Counted from the first letter of the stretch, positions 27,019-36,336 are shown. The stretch: 64,000 nt of DNA from Paenibacillus sp. OV219 (GCF_900110075.1 NZ_FOCJ01000003.1:186001-250000), one strand, 5' to 3'. Program-made: numbers and translations. The notes: generated from the sequence alone by a model not told the origin.

Positions 27019-28061
27019 GCTTCGATGATTACCAGGGAACGTGGGTGTTCATGGAAGTGAAGGACGGCGCAATTGCTTCCGTCTCGCTGGAACTGCTCGG
27101 AGCGGGCAGGCAGTTGGCGGATAAGCGTAAGAGTCAACTGGCTGGCATCCTCATTGGCGACGGTGTGACGGCGCTTGCGCAGGAAGTGATTGCGTATGGG
27201 GCGGATTTGGTGTACGTCTACGATGCACCGATTTATGAGCATTACCGCACAGAGACATTTATGAAAGCGCTTTTAGCCTGCGTGGAGAAGCATAAGCCGG
27301 AGATTCTGCTCTACGGTGCGACCTCGACCGGCAAGGATCTGGCGAGTGCTGTTGCGACGGATCTGCCGACCGGGCTGACCGCAGATACGACACAGCTCGA
27401 TGTCGAGGAGGACACCGGCCTGCTGCTCGCGAGCCGTCCGGCGTTCGGCGGCAACATTATGGCGACGATTCTGTGCAAGAAGTACCGGCCGCAGATGGCG
27501 ACGGTAAGGCCGAAGGTCGTTCGCGCGCTGCCTCGTGATAAGGAACGCATTGGCATTATTATCGAAGAAGCGATTGAAATTCATGAAGATGATATCCGCA
27601 CGAAGGTGCTTGAAATCGTAAGAAATACGGTGCAGACCGTGCGCATCAGCGAAGCGGATATTATCGTTTCCGGGGGCAAAGGGATGGGCAGCCCAGTAGG
27701 CTTCCAGCTCATTCACGAGCTGGCGGATGTGATCGGCGGAGCCGTCGGCGCGAGCCGCGATGTGGTGGAGGCCGGATGGATCGGCCATCATCATCAGGTT
27801 GGCCAGACCGGCGTGACGGTGACGCCGAAAGTGTATTTTGCCATTGGCATCTCGGGCGCCATTCAGCACATCGTCGGGATGCAGAACTCGGGGCTCATTA
27901 TCGCAATTAATAAGGACCCGAATGCGCTTATTTTTGGGTCTTGCCATTACGGCATTGTCGGCGATGCATTCGAGATCGTTCCGCTGCTCATCGAGCAGTT
28001 CAGGCGCGCGCTCGGCAAGCCGGTGCTGACCGCGCACGAGAGGAGAGTTCCCGATGCCTGA
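27015..28061 (+). CDS. fixB: Electron transfer flavoprotein alpha subunit, FixB
   Basis: The 348-residue protein has an N-terminal ETF domain (LLYGATSTGKDLASAVATDLPTGLTADTTQL, seen around residues 94-125) and a C-terminal FAD domain. The FAD domain carries VSGGKGMGSPVGFQLIHELA, GASRDVVEAGWIGHHHQVGQTG, and AIGISGAIQHIVGMQNSGLIIAINKD. It pairs with FixA. It overlaps fixA by 4 nt (ATGA) and fixC by 8 nt, so translation is coupled. AGGAGGTG precedes its ATG. Confidence 0.94.
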   Translation: MSFDDYQGTWVFMEVKDGAIASVSLELLGAGRQLADKRKSQLAGILIGDGVTALAQEVIAYGADLVYVYDAPIYEHYRTETFMKALLACVEKHKPEILLYGATSTGKDLASAVATDLPTGLTADTTQLDVEEDTGLLLASRPAFGGNIMATILCKKYRPQMATVRPKVVRALPRDKERIGIIIEEAIEIHEDDIRTKVLEIVRNTVQTVRISEADIIVSGGKGMGSPVGFQLIHELADVIGGAVGASRDVVEAGWIGHHHQVGQTGVTVTPKVYFAIGISGAIQHIVGMQNSGLIIAINKDPNALIFGSCHYGIVGDAFEIVPLLIEQFRRALGKPVLTAHERRVPDA

Positions 28062-29349
28062 GAAGTTTGATTGTATCGTCGTCGGCGCGGGCCCGGCGGG
28101 CATTGCCTGCGCCTACGAGCTGGCGAAAGCCGGCGTCAAGGTGCTGCTGCTCGAACGTGGCGAGTATCCGGGTTCGAAGAACGTCATGGGTGGCGTACTG
28201 TACCGCCAAATGATGGAGGATGTTATACCGGAATTTTACAAGGATGCGCCCGTGGAGCGCCCGATTGTGGAGCAGCGCTTCATGATGATGGATAAAGAAT
28301 CGGCCATTACCTTCGGCTACAAAGGGCTGGAGTGGGCGCGCGAGCCGTACAACAACTTTACCGTGCTGCGAGCCAAGTTCGATCAATGGTTCGCAGGCAA
28401 AGCCGTCGAACAGGGCGCACTGCTCATCAACGAGACGGTCGTTCTCTCCTGCATCGTCGAGAACGGCAAGGTGGTCGGCGTGCAAACCGACCGCCCGGAT
28501 GGGCAGCTGTATGCAGACGTCGTTGTGCTTGCCGATGGGGTTAACTCGTTGCTTGCGAAGTCGCTCGGCTTCCACAAGGAGTTCAAGCCTGATGAGGTCG
28601 CGCTCGCGACGATGGAAATCTTGAAGCTCGATAAGAAGGTGATCGAGGACCGATTCAATCTCGAGGAAGGGCAGGGCTGCACGATCGAGCTGTTCGGCGA
28701 TGCGACCAAGGGCATTCTCGGCACAGGGTTCCTCTACACAAACAAGGACACGTTGAGCCTCGGTGTCGGCACGCTGCTCTCCGGCATGATCAAGCATAAG
28801 CTGAAGCCGCATCATCTGCTTGATTACGTGAAGAATCATCCGATGATTCGCCCGTATGTGCAGGGCGCCGAGCCGCAGGAATATCTCGCCCACCTCATCC
28901 CGGAGGGTGGCTATTACTCGATGCCGAAGGTTGTTGGCGCAGGCGTGCTGGTCGTCGGCGATGCTGCGCAGCTCGTCAACGCCATTCACCGCGAGGGCTC
29001 GAACATGGCGATGACGTCAGGCCGTCTCGCAGCGGCCACGATTGTGCAGGCGAAGGAGGCAGGCGACTTCTCAGAAGCGTTCCTAGACCGCTACAAGAAG
29101 GATCTGATGGCAGGCTTCGTCGGCCAGGATTTGAAGAAATACAAAGATTCTACGCACCATTTTGACAAATTCCCGCAATACTTCGAGCAGTACATCCCGA
29201 TGATGAACCGAGCGATGAGTCAGATGTTCACCGTCGACGGCACATCAAAGCGGGAGAAGCAAAAGAAAATATGGCGGGATCTCGGCTCAGCGAAGGAGAA
29301 GGTGAAAATCGCGCGGGATATGTACCGGGCCTGGAAGGTGATGAAGTAA
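28054..29349 (+). CDS. fixC: ETF-quinone oxidoreductase-type flavoprotein FixC
   Basis: The 431-residue protein starts with the FAD motif CIVVGAGPAGIACAYELAKAG and EYPGSKNVMGGVLY. It continues with VVLADGVNSLLAKSLG and the GD motif VVGDAAQLVNAIHREGSNMAMTSGRLAA, as in FixC/ETF:ubiquinone oxidoreductase. FixC passes electrons from FixAB to membrane quinone and to FixX. It lacks its own iron-sulfur domain; that part is supplied by FixX, whose gene starts right after the stop. Confidence 0.93.
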   Translation: MPEKFDCIVVGAGPAGIACAYELAKAGVKVLLLERGEYPGSKNVMGGVLYRQMMEDVIPEFYKDAPVERPIVEQRFMMMDKESAITFGYKGLEWAREPYNNFTVLRAKFDQWFAGKAVEQGALLINETVVLSCIVENGKVVGVQTDRPDGQLYADVVVLADGVNSLLAKSLGFHKEFKPDEVALATMEILKLDKKVIEDRFNLEEGQGCTIELFGDATKGILGTGFLYTNKDTLSLGVGTLLSGMIKHKLKPHHLLDYVKNHPMIRPYVQGAEPQEYLAHLIPEGGYYSMPKVVGAGVLVVGDAAQLVNAIHREGSNMAMTSGRLAAATIVQAKEAGDFSEAFLDRYKKDLMAGFVGQDLKKYKDSTHHFDKFPQYFEQYIPMMNRAMSQMFTVDGTSKREKQKKIWRDLGSAKEKVKIARDMYRAWKVMK

Positions 29350-29646
29350 ATGAGCGATGAGGCGAAGGCGCAATCCATTGAAGAGAAGCAATACCTGCTG
29401 CGGTTTAACGCGGATACGAAATCGCATCTGACCGTACTTGACGCCGAAGTGTGCATGACGAGCTGCCCGGACAAAATCTGCACGATCTTCTGTCCGGCAG
29501 AAGTATACAAGTGGGAGGAAATCCGTATGCACGTCGGCTATGAAGGCTGCCATGAATGCGGAAGCTGCCGCATTGGTTGTCCGCACCAGAATATTAAATG
29601 GGAATACCCGAAAGGTGGTCACGGAATCGTTTTCAGATTGGGGTGA
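29350..29646 (+). CDS. fixX: Ferredoxin-like protein FixX
   Basis: The 98-residue protein has two cysteine groups: CMTSCPDKICTIFCP (about residues 34-48) and CHECGSCRIGCP (about 61-72). It is expected to hold one or two [4Fe-4S] clusters and to be the partner of FixC, as in diazotroph and carnitine fix operons. The ATG directly follows the fixC stop. The operon is thus complete in the order A-B-C-X. No nif, carnitine or acyl-CoA dehydrogenase gene is visible nearby. Confidence 0.93.
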   Translation: MSDEAKAQSIEEKQYLLRFNADTKSHLTVLDAEVCMTSCPDKICTIFCPAEVYKWEEIRMHVGYEGCHECGSCRIGCPHQNIKWEYPKGGHGIVFRLG

Positions 29647-29651
29647 TAACG

Positions 29652-29798
29652 ATGTTCGAGGTCGGCGATTATGTGGTGTTCATGCTGGACGGTGCAAGAG
29701 GAACGGTTGTGGAAATTACATTGGATGGCCTTTGTCACATTGCGTGGGAGGATCGTTTCGTCAGCTGGGAAAGGGAGGAGCTGCTGCAAAAAATGTAG
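29652..29798 (+). CDS. Small protein encoded at the end of the fix operon
   Basis: The 48-residue product begins MFEVGDYVVFMLDGARGTVVEI and ends WEREELLQKM. The chosen ATG at 29652 is 6 nt past the fixX stop and preceded by GGGGTGAT; the frame stays open upstream inside fixX, which I regard as chance. The sequence suggests a small KOW/SH3-like beta barrel. I do not know the family. The tight position before the operon terminator suggests that it belongs to fixABCX. Confidence 0.65.
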   Translation: MFEVGDYVVFMLDGARGTVVEITLDGLCHIAWEDRFVSWEREELLQKM

Positions 29799-29809
29799 CC
29801 GCCTTAAGG

Positions 29810-29848
29810 ACCGCTTGTGCTGCCACTGTGCAGACAGCGGTTTTTTTT
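29810..29848 (+). terminator. Terminator of the fixABCX operon
   Basis: The stem ACCGCTtGTGCTGC / GCAGacAGCGGT is followed by eight T. Confidence 0.9.
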
Positions 29849-29938
29849 ACTTTAATTTACATAAAACTGTAGAAAAAAGAAGGGATTTCGGCAGAATTTG
29901 TCGAATTCATTGCTATCGGCTCGAAGGGGGCAGGTATT

Positions 29939-31528
29939 ATGATCCGTACAAAAGGTTTATCAACACGCTTCATGGTCAGCGGAATCGTAGTCATATCTGT
30001 TCTCATTACGGTTGTGATCAGTTTAATTACAAGCTATCGCAGCGAGAAGGACTCTCTTATCACGATGAGTTTTCAGATGAATGCCATGTATACGAGCAAA
30101 ATTGCGGTAACGGTTAACGAACTGTTCATCGCCCAGAAAGCCAGCATGAAAGTGTACGCGGAGCAGATCGGGAAACATTGGGAATTGGCGGATTTGGACG
30201 AGCAGGCTACGTATATCAAGCGCACGAATTCGATGTTTAATACAATTGTCGTAATCGATAAGAACGGCGTCCTGCGAAGCATTTCGCCGGAACAGTCTCC
30301 GCCGCTGAAGCAAAAGAAGATCAATACGCAAGGCACACTGCAAGCGCTGAAGGAGCGCAAGCCGCTCATATCGGAGCCGTATATCAGCGCGGCGAGTTCG
30401 CTCATTGTGATGATCAGTCATCCGGTCTATGACGCGAACGGCGAGTATTTGGGCTTTATCGGCGGAACAATTCGGCTGCATGAGTCGAATTTGCTCAATG
30501 CCATTCTCGGCGAGCGAGAGAAAGCCGTCGCAAGTGGCAGCTCTTACTCCTATGTTGTCAGCGCAACAGGAGTTCTGCTTTATCACCCCAACAAGAACCG
30601 GATAGGCGAGCATGTTCTGCGTAATCCGGTCGTTTCTGACCTGGTTGCGGGCCGGAGCGGTGCGAAACGAATTTTGAATCTAGAGGGTGTCGACATGCTC
30701 TCCAGCTATTCGTATATCAAGGAAACGGGCTGGGGCATTGTCTCCCAGACGCCGACCGATACCGTGCTGGAGGCGGCTAAACGCCCCATGATGCATATCG
30801 CGACCTATGTTATATCCATCATGCTCGTCATCTTGCTTGCGATCTACTGGGTCATCGGCAGAATGTCGCAGCCGCTTGCGAAGCTCGCGCAGTACGCTGC
30901 GCTGCTCTCGACGACGAAGTCGCTGCACGCAGATGTGCCGCGTATTCACTCGTGGAACAGCGAAGCGAACGCTCTTCACCGCGCCTTCGTGATGGCTGTC
31001 AGCCGAATCCGCATGCAGCTTGATCATCTGTCGCTGGAAGCGCAGACCGATGCGCTGACCGGACTGAACAACCGCAGGACGATGGACAAGTATATCGGCA
31101 CTTGGCTCGCGAGGGAAATCCCGTTCACGATCATGCTGCTGGATCTGGATCATTTCAAGCAAGTCAATGACAATTACGGTCACGAGAAAGGCGACGAGGT
31201 GCTGAAGTTTCTCGCTGCGAACATGCGGGCACTCTTCGAGGAGAATCATATTTGCTGCCGCTACGGCGGTGAAGAGTTCGTGGTGCTGCTGCCAGAGGCA
31301 AGCGAGGATGAGGCGGTCCGCCGTGCGAACAAGCTGCGCCACTTCATGTCGGAGACGAGCAGTCCGGTGGGTAGGCCGGTTACGCTGTCGATCGGCCTAG
31401 CGAGATACCCGGATACGGCGCAGGATGCCGATGCGCTGTTCCGCAGCGCGGATGAGGCGCTGTACCGTGCGAAGCATCTGGGGCGCAACCGAATCGAATC
31501 GGCGAGTAGCGCAGCTGTTGTTTCGTAG
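29939..31528 (+). CDS. Cache-domain diguanylate cyclase lacking the inhibitory site
   Basis: The 529-residue protein has one N-terminal helix, an extracellular double-Cache-like sensor (about 40-285; VIDKNGVLRSI, ISHPVYDANGEYLGFIGGT), a second helix (about 287-306), a HAMP-like linker and a GGDEF domain. The active motif is GGEEF (RYGGEEFVVLLPEA, about residues 442-446), with the substrate signature TDALTGLNNRRTMD. It should make c-di-GMP. The RxxD inhibitory site expected just upstream reads EENH, so product inhibition is probably absent. It is convergent with a GGDEF-EAL gene. Confidence 0.92.
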   Translation: MIRTKGLSTRFMVSGIVVISVLITVVISLITSYRSEKDSLITMSFQMNAMYTSKIAVTVNELFIAQKASMKVYAEQIGKHWELADLDEQATYIKRTNSMFNTIVVIDKNGVLRSISPEQSPPLKQKKINTQGTLQALKERKPLISEPYISAASSLIVMISHPVYDANGEYLGFIGGTIRLHESNLLNAILGEREKAVASGSSYSYVVSATGVLLYHPNKNRIGEHVLRNPVVSDLVAGRSGAKRILNLEGVDMLSSYSYIKETGWGIVSQTPTDTVLEAAKRPMMHIATYVISIMLVILLAIYWVIGRMSQPLAKLAQYAALLSTTKSLHADVPRIHSWNSEANALHRAFVMAVSRIRMQLDHLSLEAQTDALTGLNNRRTMDKYIGTWLAREIPFTIMLLDLDHFKQVNDNYGHEKGDEVLKFLAANMRALFEENHICCRYGGEEFVVLLPEASEDEAVRRANKLRHFMSETSSPVGRPVTLSIGLARYPDTAQDADALFRSADEALYRAKHLGRNRIESASSAAVVS

Positions 31529-31539
31529 TTGGAATAGAG

Positions 31540-31570
31540 AAGGGCTGACCATCAGATGGTCAGCCCTTTT
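31540..31570. terminator. Bidirectional terminator between c-di-GMP genes
   Basis: The 13-bp perfect stem AAGGGCTGACCAT / ATGGTCAGCCCTT (31540-31552 with 31556-31568) is followed by TTTTG. It overlaps the stop of the minus-strand gene. Confidence 0.88.
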
Positions 31571-33870
31571 GTATGACTGCGTAGAATGTGCTGCGCGGTC
31601 TCAGCCGATTTCGGCGGATAGTAGAAGTAGCCTTGAATCTCGTGGCACTCGCCTTTTTGCAAGAAAGCAAGCTGCTCGCTTGTTTCGACGCCCTCGGCGA
31701 TGATCATCAGCTCCATATGCTTGGCCAGCAGCAGCATAGCCAGAATGATGGCCTCGTCTTTGGGCTCCTTGCCGATGCCAACGACGAAGGAGCGGTCAAT
31801 CTTGATCTTGTCGACGGGCAGCCGTTTCAAGTAGCTCAGTGACGAATAGTGCGTGCCGAAATCATCAATAGATACACGCACATTGTCGCTCCGCAGCTCC
31901 TGCAAGACGGCGGCGTTGTTGTCGTGCATCGCCATGTTCTCGGTGATTTCAAGCTCCAAATAAGCGGGATCGAGCCCGGTCTCAGCGAGGACTGCTTTCA
32001 CTTGCGCCGCCAGATCGTACCGTGGAGCGAACTGCCGCGCCGACAAATTAACAGCGATGGTGACTGGCGGCAAGCCTGCATCCTGCCACGCTTTGTTCTG
32101 CGCGCAAGCCGTGCGCAGCACCCATTCGCCAATTGGAATCATAAGCCCTGATTCTTCGGCAATCGGAATGAAGACGGTCGGCGAGATAGGGCCGATCTTA
32201 GGATGAGTCCAGCGCAGCAGTGCTTCAAGACCGGAGATGCGCCCTGTAGAAAGCTCAATCTGCGGTTGATAGAACACCTCAAACTCCTGGTGTTCAAGCG
32301 CGCGCCGTAGACTGTTCTTGATGTACATTTTCTGCTGTAAATCAGCATTCAAGGTTTCGTCGTAGATCCGGTAGGTGTTCTTGCCTTCTTCCTTCGCCTG
32401 ATACATCGCCGCATCCGCGTATTTCATGAGCGTGTCGGCATCCTGGCTGTGGTCGGGGAAGATCGTTATTCCTATGCTGGCGGTGACGAAATATTCAAGC
32501 TGCTGTAGTAGGAACGGTTCATAGAACAGATTGACCAGCTGCTGAGCGAGCTGATGCACCTGCGTTAAATCGGTTAGCATAGGCAAAATAATCGTAAATT
32601 CATCGCCGCCAATCCGCGACAGCGCCTCACCTTCAATGAGCGGCTGCTTCAGGCGCTGGCCGACCTCTTGCAGCAGCATATCGCCATAGGAATGACCAAG
32701 CGTATCATTAATAAGCTTGAACTGGTCGAGATCAATGAAGAACAGTGCAAACCGCTCCTCGCGGGTTGTATGAGAGATGACGGTGGCGTCTAGGTAATCC
32801 TGAAAAAACATCCGGTTGTGCAGCCCGGTCACCGTGTCGTGGAAAGCGACCTTACGCAAATTCCGCTCGCTTCCTTCGAGCAACAGATACTGCTTGCGCA
32901 GCTCATCCTCCGCCGCGCTAAGCTTATCAAAGGTGGCTGCCAGCTGTGTATTCGCGGTCATCAGATTGCTCGTCCGCTCCTTAACCATTGCTTGGAGCTT
33001 ATGCTTCTGGGTAAGCTGAAGGTAGATAATGTAGATGAGCAAGGCGCATCCGAGCGAGCACAGCAGACGAATAATGCGGATTTTCGTATCAATAAACTTT
33101 GCTTTGGCGGTGGTCGGGACGGCTGCGAGCTGCCATGTTCCTTCGCTCAGTCTAACCGTTGCGAGCTGTGGCGAGCGTTCGAACAGCGTAGCATCGCCGT
33201 TTATCGCTTTTCCGTTTGCTCGCACTGCAATTTCGATGCCTTTATTCTCCTTCGTCAAACCGGCCTCAGCGAGAATGGGAGGCACATCAAGCACAACGGA
33301 GACGAAGCCCCAGAACTCGTTTTTTATAAAGATAGATTGCCGCGTCAAGATGCCAAGTCCACCTTGTGTCAGCTCGAAGGGACCGAGAATCGTCTTCTGG
33401 TCGGTCTGCTTCGTCCGTTCGGCATTCTGGCGGATGGCCGAATTCTCATGGGTTAGGAGATTGAGGCCGATGATGCTTTCGTTGTTCTTTAGCGGATAGA
33501 CGTATTCGGCGATGCCGCCGGGGTAGACGGATAAATTGCGGATGCCCTGTATCGGGTGAACAAAATTAGCGGCGAATGTATCGAACTGCTTGTGGCTGAG
33601 CGTATTGCCGCTCATAAGCGATGTATCGATGAACGCCTTCAGCCCATCTGAGAGAAGCATTCTGCGCTCGAGAGCAAGTGTAAGTGAGGAGGCATTTGCG
33701 GCTAGCTCGACGGATGCATCATGATCGAGATCCTTGTGCATCCACTGGCTATAGGCGTCTGTAGCCCAGTAGAAGCCGCTGCCAAGCAAGACTGTGATAA
33801 GCACGATAAGGAGCCAAATTCTGCGCGGTGTCCTATATCGCAGAGGGGCATGCTGAGGTAGTGTATCCAT
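31552..33870 (-). CDS. CHASE-GGDEF-EAL c-di-GMP enzyme
   Basis: The start is the ATG 9 nt after GAAGGGG; a TTG six codons upstream extends the frame to 33888. The 772-residue protein has a helix near the N-terminus and a CHASE-type extracellular sensor (about 50-270). A second helix and a coiled coil precede GGDEF (RIGGDEFTIILPM) and EAL (EALLRW) domains. The EAL domain keeps the metal and catalytic residues in LELEITENM, DDFGTHYSSLSYL, KIKIDRSFV and IIAEGVET. Both halves look active by motif, so it may make and break c-di-GMP. It faces the Cache-GGDEF gene. Confidence 0.92.
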   Translation of the reverse strand: MDTLPQHAPLRYRTPRRIWLLIVLITVLLGSGFYWATDAYSQWMHKDLDHDASVELAANASSLTLALERRMLLSDGLKAFIDTSLMSGNTLSHKQFDTFAANFVHPIQGIRNLSVYPGGIAEYVYPLKNNESIIGLNLLTHENSAIRQNAERTKQTDQKTILGPFELTQGGLGILTRQSIFIKNEFWGFVSVVLDVPPILAEAGLTKENKGIEIAVRANGKAINGDATLFERSPQLATVRLSEGTWQLAAVPTTAKAKFIDTKIRIIRLLCSLGCALLIYIIYLQLTQKHKLQAMVKERTSNLMTANTQLAATFDKLSAAEDELRKQYLLLEGSERNLRKVAFHDTVTGLHNRMFFQDYLDATVISHTTREERFALFFIDLDQFKLINDTLGHSYGDMLLQEVGQRLKQPLIEGEALSRIGGDEFTIILPMLTDLTQVHQLAQQLVNLFYEPFLLQQLEYFVTASIGITIFPDHSQDADTLMKYADAAMYQAKEEGKNTYRIYDETLNADLQQKMYIKNSLRRALEHQEFEVFYQPQIELSTGRISGLEALLRWTHPKIGPISPTVFIPIAEESGLMIPIGEWVLRTACAQNKAWQDAGLPPVTIAVNLSARQFAPRYDLAAQVKAVLAETGLDPAYLELEITENMAMHDNNAAVLQELRSDNVRVSIDDFGTHYSSLSYLKRLPVDKIKIDRSFVVGIGKEPKDEAIILAMLLLAKHMELMIIAEGVETSEQLAFLQKGECHEIQGYFYYPPKSAETAQHILRSHTKGLTI

Positions 33871-33925
33871 CCGTAATCGCCCCTTCAAGATTCATTGTTA
33901 ACCAATAGGAAGCATTCGGCATAAA

Positions 33926-33955
33926 TCGACAATTTCCTGCTGAGTTCGGTATAAT
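33926..33955 (+). promoter_or_regulatory. Sigma-A-type promoter candidate for adenosine deaminase
   Basis: TCGACA (33926-33931) and a perfect TATAAT (33950-33955) are separated by 18 nt. They lie about 115 nt before the add start codon. Confidence 0.5.
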
Positions 33956-34068
33956 GGACTATCGCAAGAGTGGTAAATGATGCAAAAGGGTCAACATAGA
34001 GCTGGTCCGATTCGATTATGATAGAAATACATATCTACGTAACTCAAACCGAGAGGAAGAGGATTGTT

Positions 34069-35094
34069 ATGAATAGATGGCACCTGCTGCCGAAGGTTGA
34101 TCTGCACGTCCATTTGGATGGCAGCCTGCGTCCGGACACGGCGATGGCTATTGCCGCAGCTGAAGGCATCGAGCTTCCTGCTGGCGATGAAGCGGGGCTG
34201 ATTCCTTACATGCAAGTGGATGATGATTGCCGCAGCTTGCCGGAATACCTCAGCAAGTTCGATTTTACGACCCAGTTCATGCAGTCTGGCGCGGCTCTGG
34301 AGCGTGTTGCATACGAGACGCTGGCACAGGCGGCCTCGCATAACTGCCGATACATCGAGGTGCGTTTCGCGCCGCAGCTGCATCGCCGCCGGGGCTTGCA
34401 GTCTGATGAGACCATCCATCACGTTATTACGGGCATGAAGCGGGCGGAGCAGGAGTTCGACATTGTCGGCCGAGTGATCGCGATCTGCATGCGTCATCAT
34501 GAGCGGCAGTTGAATCTTGAGGTCATTGAAGCAGCTGCGAAGTTTGAAGGGAAGGGGCTCGTTGCCGTTGATTTGGCTGGCGATGAAGCTTCGTTCCCGC
34601 CGGAGCTGTTCCGCGAGGTGTTCGCGCTTGCGCATAAGCGGTCGTTGCCGGTAACCATTCATGCCGGCGAGGCAGCAGGGGCTCAGAACGTCTATGAAGC
34701 GGTGAAGAACCTGGGTGCATCGCGGATTGGACATGGCGTACGGCTTCGGGAAAATCCCGCTATTCTGCAAATGATTCTGGAGCAGCGGATTCCGCTTGAA
34801 ATGTGCCCAGTGAGTAACATTCAGACGAAGGCTGTGGCGGACTGGGATGTGTATCCGATTCGCGAGTACTTCGAGAAGGGGCTGCTCGTAACGTTGAATA
34901 CGGACAATCCGAGCGTCTCAGGCACTGATATTACGCGAGAATACCGGATTGTGTCGGAACGGTTTGATTTTACAGACTCGGAGCTGGCTGCAATGATTCG
35001 TAATGGCGTAAACGCAGCGTTCCTCGAGGATTCGGCGAAGAAGGTGCTGAAGCAGTGCGTGGAGCAGAATTTGGCGGCGCTCGGTATAAAATAA
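34069..35094 (+). CDS. add: Adenosine deaminase
   Basis: The start is taken at ATG 34069 after GAGGAAGAGGA; the frame opens 17 codons earlier without family similarity. The 341-residue enzyme shows all zinc and catalytic motifs: LPKVDLHVHLDGSLRP, IEVRFAP, DLAGDE, VTIHAGEAAG, RIGHGVRL, CPVSNIQT and LNTDNPSVSGT. It deaminates adenosine or deoxyadenosine to inosine in purine salvage. The length is typical. It is cytoplasmic and has its own promoter candidate. Confidence 0.94.
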   Translation: MNRWHLLPKVDLHVHLDGSLRPDTAMAIAAAEGIELPAGDEAGLIPYMQVDDDCRSLPEYLSKFDFTTQFMQSGAALERVAYETLAQAASHNCRYIEVRFAPQLHRRRGLQSDETIHHVITGMKRAEQEFDIVGRVIAICMRHHERQLNLEVIEAAAKFEGKGLVAVDLAGDEASFPPELFREVFALAHKRSLPVTIHAGEAAGAQNVYEAVKNLGASRIGHGVRLRENPAILQMILEQRIPLEMCPVSNIQTKAVADWDVYPIREYFEKGLLVTLNTDNPSVSGTDITREYRIVSERFDFTDSELAAMIRNGVNAAFLEDSAKKVLKQCVEQNLAALGIK

Positions 35095-35158
35095 ATACGA
35101 GCACTCGTTCGTAATTTGGAAGGTTTTTGCTGCTGCAATAACGAACTAGTAGAAGGAT

Positions 35159-35176
35159 GGTCGGTCGGTCGGTCGG
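35159..35176. repeat. Tetranucleotide TCGG repeat
   Basis: Four TCGG units in a row (35161-35176) lie upstream of the propeller gene and 35-50 nt before its ribosome site. They are too few to claim phase variation. Confidence 0.6.
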
Positions 35177-35226
35177 ATGGTTGGGACCATACCACACCAC
35201 ACTTGTTCGAGGAGGCAGCCTTAGTC

Positions 35227-36336
35227 ATGGGGAAACGGATCGTACTTTTAATCGGCACGAATAAAGGGCTTTTTCAATATTCATCCGACTTGGCTCGAAA
35301 GGATTGGAAGCTGAAAGGGCCTTTCCTGTCAGGCTGGGAAGTGTACAGCGTGCTTGGCGACAGCAGGGGCGAGGACGGAAGCAATCGGATCCTTGCAGGT
35401 ACTTCGCATGCGGCATACGGCGCATCCATCCGGGTGTCCGATGACTTCGGCGAAACCTGGCGGCAGATCGAGCATGGCCCATCCTATTCGCAGGAGAGCG
35501 GATTTGCGCTGAATCGCATTTGGCAGCTAGTCCCTGGCGCGGCGTCTGATCTGAACACGCTTTATGCAGGCGCTGAAGAAGCAGGTATCTTCGTGAGCTA
35601 TGATCGCGGCGAGAACTGGCGTGAGCTCCAAGGCTTGACGCAGCATCCGACCCGGCCGAACTGGTTTCCTGGTGCAGGCGGGATGTGTCTGCATACGATC
35701 ATTATTCACCCTTCGAACAAGCAGCGGATGTGGGTGGCGATGTCGGCGGTGGGCGTGTTCCGTACCGATGACGGCGGAGAGACATGGCAGGCTCGCAACA
35801 AAGGTTTGTCGCGTGTGCCTACTGGACAGCCGGAAGATGAAGTGGGCCGCTGTGTGCACAAAATGGCTCTTGATCCGGCAAATCCGGATGTTCTCTATAT
35901 GCAGGAGCATGGCGGCGTATTCAAATCAATAGATGGCGGCGATAACTGGTTCGCAATCGAGAACGGTCTCACGCTGCAGGATGGCGACGCGCCATTCGGC
36001 TTCCCGATCAGCGTTTCGCCAACTGGTGACTTGTTCCTCATACCGCTTGAGAGCGATGAGCGGCGTTCGATGAGGGGTGGCAAGCTGCTTGTATATAGCA
36101 TGCGCCCAGGCAGCGATAGCTGGGAGCCAATCGGCGATGTCGTGCCGGATGAGGAGCGGCATGTGAGCGTGCTGCGCGATGCGATGACTGTGGATGGGCT
36201 CGATCCGTACGGGCTCTACTTTGGCACGACATCTGGCGAAATCTTCTGCTCGCTCGATCGAGGCGTGACGTGGGATCGACTACCGGGGCAGTTCTCCCGC
36301 ATACTTACTGTGAAAACTTGGATTGTTGAGGAGTAG
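35227..36336 (+). CDS. Asp-box (BNR/sialidase-like) beta-propeller protein
   Basis: The 369-residue protein starts at ATG 35227, 11 nt after AGGAGG. It has no signal peptide, so it is predicted cytoplasmic. It carries at least five Asp-box motifs: SDDFGETWRQ, YDRGENWRE, TDDGGETWQA, IDGGDNWFA and LDRGVTWDR, spread over the whole length as in sialidase, sortilin or Ycf48-like propellers. The catalytic set of a true sialidase is not evident. Its stop TAG overlaps the GTG of the next gene, and an E1-like gene follows, so it is probably part of that cassette rather than a glycosidase. Confidence 0.85.
   Translation: MGKRIVLLIGTNKGLFQYSSDLARKDWKLKGPFLSGWEVYSVLGDSRGEDGSNRILAGTSHAAYGASIRVSDDFGETWRQIEHGPSYSQESGFALNRIWQLVPGAASDLNTLYAGAEEAGIFVSYDRGENWRELQGLTQHPTRPNWFPGAGGMCLHTIIIHPSNKQRMWVAMSAVGVFRTDDGGETWQARNKGLSRVPTGQPEDEVGRCVHKMALDPANPDVLYMQEHGGVFKSIDGGDNWFAIENGLTLQDGDAPFGFPISVSPTGDLFLIPLESDERRSMRGGKLLVYSMRPGSDSWEPIGDVVPDEERHVSVLRDAMTVDGLDPYGLYFGTTSGEIFCSLDRGVTWDRLPGQFSRILTVKTWIVEE

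Noticed and set aside
27273-28103. A 276-codon open frame antisense to fixB
   Set aside because: Complementary to a well-conserved gene, with no family similarity and no ribosome site of note.
28000-28989. A 329-codon open frame antisense to fixC
   Set aside because: It lies fully inside the clearly coding fixC and its product has no domain character; it is a mirror of G+C-rich codon use.
33991-34770. A 259-codon antisense frame inside the adenosine deaminase gene
   Set aside because: It covers the catalytic part of add in the opposite direction and shows no domain.
35161-35176. TCGG repeats as a phase-variation switch
   Set aside because: Only four units, and located in the leader; slippage cannot be argued from one sequence.
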